From Parietaria judaica (taxonomy: Eukaryota > Streptophyta > Magnoliopsida > Rosales > Urticaceae): a stretch of 64,000 nucleotides of DNA. This document shows positions 57,893 to 64,000 of the stretch, one piece after another. The notes under the pieces were generated by a model that was not told the DNA's origin, searched no databases, and saw nothing but the letters and a program-made list of their open reading frames with translations. Position numbers and translations under genes: made by a program. The DNA is taken from the NCBI GenBank assembly GCA_954871525.1, contig OX940869.1, positions 26,316,001-26,380,000 of the forward strand, given 5' to 3'. The stretch's first letter is position 1; every line of letters starts with the position of its first letter.

Positions 57893-59077
57893 CTGCACAG
57901 TAAAAAGAAGTATGATCACTAACATTAGAGTCAAAGTGCAAGTTTGTTATTTAAAATAATAAATAAATAAAGATTTTAATTATTCAAGAGAAGAAACAAC
58001 ATATTATGCATATCTTTTCTTTTTCTGAACGTACATATATAAGGCATACTTCTATAAACTTTCAACTAATTTGTCATCAATTTTTTTAATACATATTTGG
58101 GGATGATCAGAAATCTTTCTGTTTAAATATATTTCGACCTTGCATTTTTATTATACTAAAGAAAATCTTTTGTTTGGTGAAAATAGATGACTCATGCTTC
58201 ATGACTAAACTTTTTTTGTCTATTTGAGATAATTTAATTGTCTCAATAAATTTCAATTTATAGTTATGTTGTTTTGACTAGATTATAAATTAAAAACAGC
58301 TAATAACTAATTTTTAGTGGAATATATGGATATTTTATAAACATGAACATTATTTTATGTAGTTTATTATTATTATTTATATTTTTTTATTTAATTCAAG
58401 GCTAATCACGACACTTGATGCAAGCCCAAAGCTAGCCGCTACAATCTTCGATGTGTCAAAGAAATCCCCGAATAATCAACGAGGACATGTGGAGTACTGA
58501 GGGTATACCTTATGCGGTATATGCGCGATATGTTCGAGTTAGGTATGAATCAAATTTAAAGTTGAATGTTATTTCTTAAAATGAACAGATGAAGTTAGAT
58601 ATTGTGTGTATGGTTTTGTAAGATCGTTTGTTGATTATTATTTTTAAAACATAGTTATATGTTGAATTGTATATCTGGTTTGCATTTTAGTTGTATATAC
58701 GCTTTTGAATTATGTTTAAGTAAGATCGGAATATGTATGGTGATTTTTTTTGAATTATGTTTCGTTTTGTAAGGTTCTTTTGATTTGCAGGTGAAACATA
58801 TAAGAAAAAAAAAAAAAAAAGGAAAGAATCGGCCTATTTCATTTTTGTGTGTAAAAAGGCATTTTTTTTTTAATTCTATTTTTACTAATATATCGATAGA
58901 AAGCGGGTTTACCGACGAGTTTCAGTAACTGGTGAGTTTATCGATTAGATAATTATATTTATTATACGTATTATATTTGTATAAGTTTTGATCTTACACT
59001 AGACTTCTCTCAAAACAAATAATTAGTTATATGATTATATAAATAATTTAAAAAATTGTGCATTTATAATATATAAA
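57893..59077. other. AT-rich DNA upstream of WAT1-B exon 5
   Basis: No exon 4 homologue and no other gene is seen. There are several A/T runs. A small less AT-rich patch at 58400-58520 has no recognisable content. It is either intron 4 of WAT1-B or its broken flank. Confidence 0.5.
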
Positions 59078-59559
59078 GGGAAAATTCATTATCTAGTGAT
59101 CGAAGTAGGTAAAAATCGAAACTTGGTCATGAATGCTCCAAAAAGTGAAAACTAGTGATGTTCACTGTTTCCTTCTCATTTTGCCCCTAAGACTTCATAT
59201 ATAAGGAAAAAACCCTACTTTTGGGACCACATTTTCCATTTCGATCATTTATTAATCGCCGACATCGTCTCTTCAGTCGAGGGACCACTTCTCCTCCCCA
59301 AATATTTTATTTTTTGGATCCGAGAATGTCTTCAATAGTGGGACCATGGAAGTTCGGAGGTGGGCCAGACACTCGTGTTCTTTAACTCGTCGCCGTCGCA
59401 AAAAGCCACGAAAAATGCCCTTCCTCCGCCGCCACTGTAAGCATTTGAAACCCTAACTTTTTACTTTTTGGTCCATTACATGCTTTTAGGGAATAAAAAT
59501 CATAGATCTAGGCGTAGAACCAGTGCATTGTATGGTTTTCCACCGTAGTTAGCACCACC

Positions 59560-62500
59560 GTAGTCAAAATGGTCAACATCGAAATCAGTGATGCTACTCC
59601 TGAAGTTGGGGTTTGTAACCGCGCATTCGGTGACAACATTTTCGATTTCGCTGTTTTATTTGTTGTAAAAAAAATCCTAGATCTGTATGGGACCATTACA
59701 ATATCCGAGGTCGGTGATTTAATACATCGAGTTCGGAGATAATAATCCTCAACGCGGGGATGGTAGCTAACCCCGAACTCGGTGATGCTAATCCCGACAA
59801 CGGAGAGAGCTATCTCCGAATTCGGTTGTAACAACTGCAAAAGAGAAAATACTATCTCCGACATCGAAGATAACACCATCGACATCTGAAGTTGTTAAAT
59901 TCGAACCAACTTCTGTGTCGTGGCAATTTTGTTTTGAACCAACCGTGCATCACTTTGCCTTACTAACGTCTGAATATTTTTCTTTATTCCAGATCCGGCG
60001 ACGTACTAGGACGGGCATCGACATCGTGGGTCAGCGATTTCTCCTAATAGACCACTATGTCGCGTTTCGTCGCTCTAGATAGTAGGTCAGCGATGTCTCC
60101 TCACACAATTTCAATCTATGACTTTGTGTGCGGAGTCTCGCAAGTGTGCACGACATCGAACCGTCGGGACGGGATTTAACACCAGACCGGGGAAATAATA
60201 AGCACGTGAGAAATTTCTTACTTTTCCCCGGCATAAAAACCCTGACGGATCTGGTGCCGAGGCTTTTCTCGTGTGTCGGGCATTGCCTTGGAATTCAAGG
60301 GTGGACTTTGAGGTGGACGAGTACTCTTTGTCATTCTTGCTCGACCTGGTTGCAGGTTGAGCAGTGACGTGAATAGTATAGTTCAACCTTGTTGGTTGTA
60401 TAGATTGTTTTATCAGCCAGTCTTCTCAACGACAACGCGCAATGGGCGGCGCACACAGACAGAGAAGCAATACAGAACATGTCTCATGATCACTTTTCGA
60501 TTATCTGTGAAATTGATAAGCTCACACGTCAAGTATTGCTTCAGGCGACGCACACGGAAGCAATACTCCATGCTGGGATATCCCATTTCCAGATATTGAG
60601 ATCTTGAGAGTATCCTCTTCTAGACCAGACGTGCCAAATATCGCCGCTCAGTCTCGACTGAAATTAATGAGAGACACGTCAAGTATGAAACATGATCGCA
60701 AATTAATGGGTTACTACGACGTATGAAATGTGTATCCGTGCTGAAAAGTTTTTCGATGTATACAATGTATGTTTCCTAAGGATTTTCAACTTTTAATAGT
60801 AAATTTATGTTCTATTTATTTTCGCCGTTTATATAAGAACTCGATTAATCAACGTTTAAAATCGGACTTAAGCATATTTATGAGTGGGAAAATATCACCG
60901 ACTTCGAGAGTATCATTCACCGACTTCGATTATATAAATGTTGAACCAAAGATGTAGGATCACCTACTTCGGTAGTACCATTCACCGACCTCGAGGATAT
61001 AAATGCAGTCCCCTCATCCATCACTGAATTTCGGTCATTCATACGACCGAAGTCGGAAAAATGATGACGGTTATAAATGCATGTCTTCTCATGCAGGGTT
61101 ATCAATACCTCTCATGATCATATATTTGAATCTACGAATTCGAACATTTATTATCTCCGAATTCGAATCTTTGGATAACCAATTACGAGAGCAAAATAAA
61201 CAAAGTTGGAGATTTATTATCTCCGAATTAAATATCTCTAAAATCGGTGTAGAGAGGGCAGCTGATTTCTATTCATTTCACCATCTCTCTCTGACCAACC
61301 TCTCAATACTCAGCCTCTATTTTCTCTTCAAAAATTACAATGGAGAACACTTCGGAGCACCTTCCCGAGGACCTCGTCTTTTCCAAAATCCTAGTAGAAC
61401 TGCCGGCGAAATCCCTGATGGGATTCAAGAGCGTGTCCAAAACCTAGCGGGATCGCATATTTGGCGATGAGTCGTTTATCAACACTCACAGAATCTGCCA
61501 GCAGGCCAAAAAACAGACCACTCTTGATTGCCGTCGGTGAACGGCGGTCAGAACAGTTTATACTGATGCTGATCAACGAAAAAAGGGTGCGAAGAATTGA
61601 CGTGGCACTTCTGATCCCCGAAAAACCCCCTCCAAAACGTGGTCTCCTCCAACGACTTAGTCTGCCTATCGATTAGGGGGCCGGTCGTGACGCGAGTCGT
61701 GATTTGGAATCTGGCGACTCGGCAGGCGAGACATCTTCTGATTCCACCAGCCTACTCACCCTTACTTTCATGAACACCTTGCTGAGTTAGGTTTCTTCTT
61801 CGACGTCACGAGCAACGACTACAAGGTCGTTTGGTTGTGTCTCGGCAAGCGGGATCATCCGTTCATAAGCGTGCAAGTGTTTAAAATAAGCAGAATCGCC
61901 TGGTGAAATGTAGGGTGTTTGAGACTGCGAGGGAAAGACGAATGGAAATGGAGCACGGGCGTTGTGGACAGGGTTTTTCATTGCTCATTTAGGATCCCCA
62001 ATGAGCCGAAGAAACGTAAATTTGTTTCCTTCAACTTGCGGGACAAGGTGCTATGCATCGACGAGGATCGGATAGTTTCCGAGGGTAGCAGAACAATCGG
62101 CGATTTACCACTGGTGGAAACAAGTATGGTGGGAGCGCTACGAGATTCAGGTAAATCGTAACCGTGATTATGTCGAGAGCATCCGCTCTGCGCTTTGATG
62201 TTTTTTCATGCATATTATTTAAGTTACGTAATAATATTTTCATGTTTCATGCATATTTCTTCAAATGTTTGTACTTTAAATGTAATTGCTATGTAATTGC
62301 ACAACTGATGTCGATGCTTTTGAATGAACAAGATTTTTTTTTCGGTAATGAATATATCTGAGGTCGGACATAGCGTTTACCCAACATTCGGATGTAAAAT
62401 TAGTTTAAGGTCGGAAATTTCGGGATGTTTAGATCTTCGAGTTCGGGGATACAAAGTGTGTGATATCAACGACTTCGACTATAATGGTCGAGATCAGACA

Positions 62501-62650
62501 TATATAAGGGGGTCGATGATTAAGCTCGAAGTCTGCGATAATCGCAAAGTCATTCCCTAGTTCGGACATTCAACAATAGATAATATCGTCCCCTACTTCA
62601 GACATATACACTGAATTTCGTGTATAAATCACCGACCTCAGAGATAATGC
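59560..62650. repeat. Dispersed TCGG/CCGA motif clusters
   Basis: Clusters at 59560-59900, 60890-61080 and 62350-62650 repeat short phrases such as CACCGACTTCGA, CCGAACTCGG, CGAAGTCGG and TCCGAATTCGG, on both strands and not in fixed register. They flank the F-box pseudogene on both sides and stop inside the TIRs. Confidence 0.6.
61340..62161 (+). pseudogene. F-box protein gene, broken
   Basis: From the ATG at 61340 the first 35 codons give a clear F-box (HLPEDLVFSKILVELPAKSL, FKSVSK). Codon 36 (61445-61447) is TAG where the F-box has a conserved Trp, a one-base change from TGG. Beyond it the F-box-associated region can be followed through frame changes: IWNLATRQARHLL at about 61700, FDVTSNDYKVVWLCLG at about 61795, VQVFKISRIAW at about 61880, then a final open stretch to 62161. 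F-box proteins recruit targets to SCF ubiquitin ligases. This copy is inactive. It lies inside the MULE-like element and shows no introns in the part seen. Confidence 0.85.
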
Positions 62651-62842
62651 CAGATCTCAATAGGCTTGGTCTTGTTCGGAGAACGAGAGATACAAAAGTG
62701 ATATTTGGAAAAAAAAATGGAAAGAAAACAAGTAATGTTTTTGAGTTTTGAGATTACTAGTTTTTGAGTTTTGAGACGTTATGACCACGTTTCGATTTTT
62801 ACGTAGTTTGAACACTAAATAGTAAATTTTCCCTATATAAAT

Positions 62843-63569
62843 ATGTACCATTTAAAGACGCGATGGTGCGTTAGAGGCAGGCAATATCAATTAAATAGCA
62901 ATACGTTTGTTTTGTACAGAGATTCGATTGGTCCAACAGTATATAAGAGTGAGATATTAAACAAACATCACTGTGTGGTCCCGCAATTTACTACAAAAAT
63001 AGAGACCGCAAGGGCCGGGGGCGTTCTTTACCTTGTCGAAATGATTTTTTCTTTTCAAATTAAAAAAAGTACAAAATATAGAATATAAAGTCTACTTTAA
63101 GCGAAATTTCATAAAACGAAGACGAGTCTTAGTAATTTCTTACCCATGATCATAGGTAAGCAGAAAAAAAGCCGGTTTTTTGTGTGTAACGGACGGCCAT
63201 TTTTTTTGGTTGCTAGGTATACATTGTTGTTAATAAAACAATGTTTGCAATAGAAAAAAGTATGTGCTTAATTTAAAAAATAAGCACCTCGCCACAGCAA
63301 AAATGTCTCTCCATGGAGAAATTCCATTAGAAAAGCTTGACTTTACACGACGGTTACCTTGCCGCAGCGATTGCGCGGTGGTTTTTAATTGTCGTACAAT
63401 CACTCGACTGCATGACGGGCTTTTTAACCATGGTGTAAAGAACCAGGGTGCAATTAATTTGCATGACAATTTAATATTAATAGGAACAGTGCAATCCCAA
63501 CTTCGTAGAATTGTTTTTCACCAATATTTATACTACATTTATGGCGAATTATCAGAATGTACTCCAACC
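62843..63569. other. Intergenic DNA right of the MULE-like element
   Basis: Moderately AT-rich. A plus-strand frame from 63264 runs on into the SINE and has no recognised domain, so I do not call it a gene. Confidence 0.45.
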
Positions 63570-63775
63570 TTAACCAAATTTGTTTGGCCTAGTGGTAACT
63601 CCACTGTATATCTCTCCAAGAAGTCACGCGCTCAAATCCCATGGGACGCAAATGCGTGCCCCTTTATGTATTGTAAACTTGGCAAATAGAGCTACATATT
63701 CTTACACTGAATATATCTAGTAATGCGAGAGTACATTGTAACTTTGACTATTAGTGTCAACTTTATTAAAAAAAC
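63570..63775 (+). mobile_element. tRNA-derived SINE, copy 2
   Basis: The A box TTGGCCTAGTGGTAACT is better kept than in copy 1; the B box is GCTCAAATCCC. The body shares GACGCAAATGCGTG-, TATTGTAAACTT- and CACTGAATATATCTA-type segments with 31543-31732, and the element ends in a short A-run. No clear flanking duplication is seen. Confidence 0.82.
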
Positions 63776-63854
63776 TACAGAAAATATTTTTGGTTGTCTA
63801 AAATATTAGATCACTCATGAGTCATGATTATTCATGACTATTCTATTTGAGATT

Positions 63855-64000
63855 ATTTAAGGGTAAACTAGGGCTAAAATGCCTAATGTTTGAAATTTTT
63901 TTAGTTATGTATCCAAACTCTTTTTTTTTGGTGGCTAATATGCCCTAACTTCATTATGTTAGCGGCTAAAGTTCTGTCCGTTAATTTTTGTTTTTCACCA
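63855..64000. repeat. Possible truncated element end
   Basis: GGGCTAAAATGCCTAATGTTTG and GTGGCTAATATGCCCTAAC recall the style of the foldback at 344-797. The window ends before a partner arm can be seen. Confidence 0.3.

Larger units (their letters stand above)
59078..62833. mobile_element. Long-TIR, MULE-like element carrying an F-box gene (Pack-MULE-like)
   Basis: The ends are inverted repeats starting GGGAAAATT and alignable for at least 53 bp (about 43 matching), with a core GTAAAAATCGAAAC. The flank TATATAAA is duplicated at 59070-59077 and 62834-62841. Long TIRs fit Mutator-like elements. The duplication is 8 bp by inspection, where 9 is usual, and lies in AT-rich DNA. There is no transposase frame. 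The interior has an F-box pseudogene and many CCGAACTCGG/CCGAAGTCGG-like motifs. Confidence 0.75.

Noticed and set aside
63264..63689. 141-codon plus-strand frame
   Set aside because: Its last 40 codons are SINE sequence and the rest has no known domain, so it is not called as a gene.

Overview
This is a stretch of nuclear DNA from a flowering plant, most likely a eudicot. The base is AT-rich. Split genes with GT-AG introns sit among plant-type transposable elements: hAT, MULE-like, Helitron, SINE, Ty1/copia with an initiator-Met PBS, and a Tat-like Ty3/gypsy element with a second RNase H. I cannot name the species.

Host genes. A DEG9-type nuclear serine protease gene (14391-18174, +, 9 exons, 549 aa) lies next to a complete WAT1-related/UMAMIT membrane transporter gene (18923-23967, -, 7 exons, 364 aa). 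The last three exons of a second WAT1-related gene lie at 57173-57892 (-). From memory, Arabidopsis has the same neighbourhood (DEG9 beside a cluster of WAT1/MtN21 genes), so this looks like conserved microsynteny. The two WAT1 genes are tandem paralogues now held about 33 kb apart by nested transposons. An F-box pseudogene lies at 61340-62161.

Region by region. 1-5.4 kb: AT-rich, with a foldback element (344-797) and a hAT MITE (2318-2915, perfect 8-bp TSD). 5.4-13.1 kb: one solo LTR (5-bp TSD ATCGT) split by a 6.8-kb insertion that carries a dead BED-finger hAT transposase gene. 13.2-14.1 kb: a second solo LTR of the same family, ending 275 bp before the DEG9 start codon. 14.4-24 kb: DEG9 and WAT1-A, each with a MITE in an intron. 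25.9-31.2 kb: Copia-1. 31.5-37.7 kb: a SINE, then a MITE that hosts a 2.7-kb TG...CA element and a 2.2-kb Helitron. 38.4-56.7 kb: a Tat-like gypsy element with two tandem arrays and an antisense gene, whose right LTR is split by Copia-2 (50010-55419, TSD CACTG). 57.2-57.9 kb: WAT1-B. 59.1-62.8 kb: a long-TIR, MULE-like element around the F-box pseudogene. 63.6 kb: a second SINE.

The host genes do not form an operon or pathway. DEG9 is a soluble nuclear protease and the WAT1 proteins are membrane carriers. All the autonomous-type elements are inactivated by stops, frameshifts, deletions or changed catalytic residues. The features most worth a second look are the antisense, apparently spliced gene of the gypsy element with a 25-bp poly-G run in its coding strand, the ABABABA 115-bp array beside it, and the Pack-MULE-like element with an F-box gene inside.
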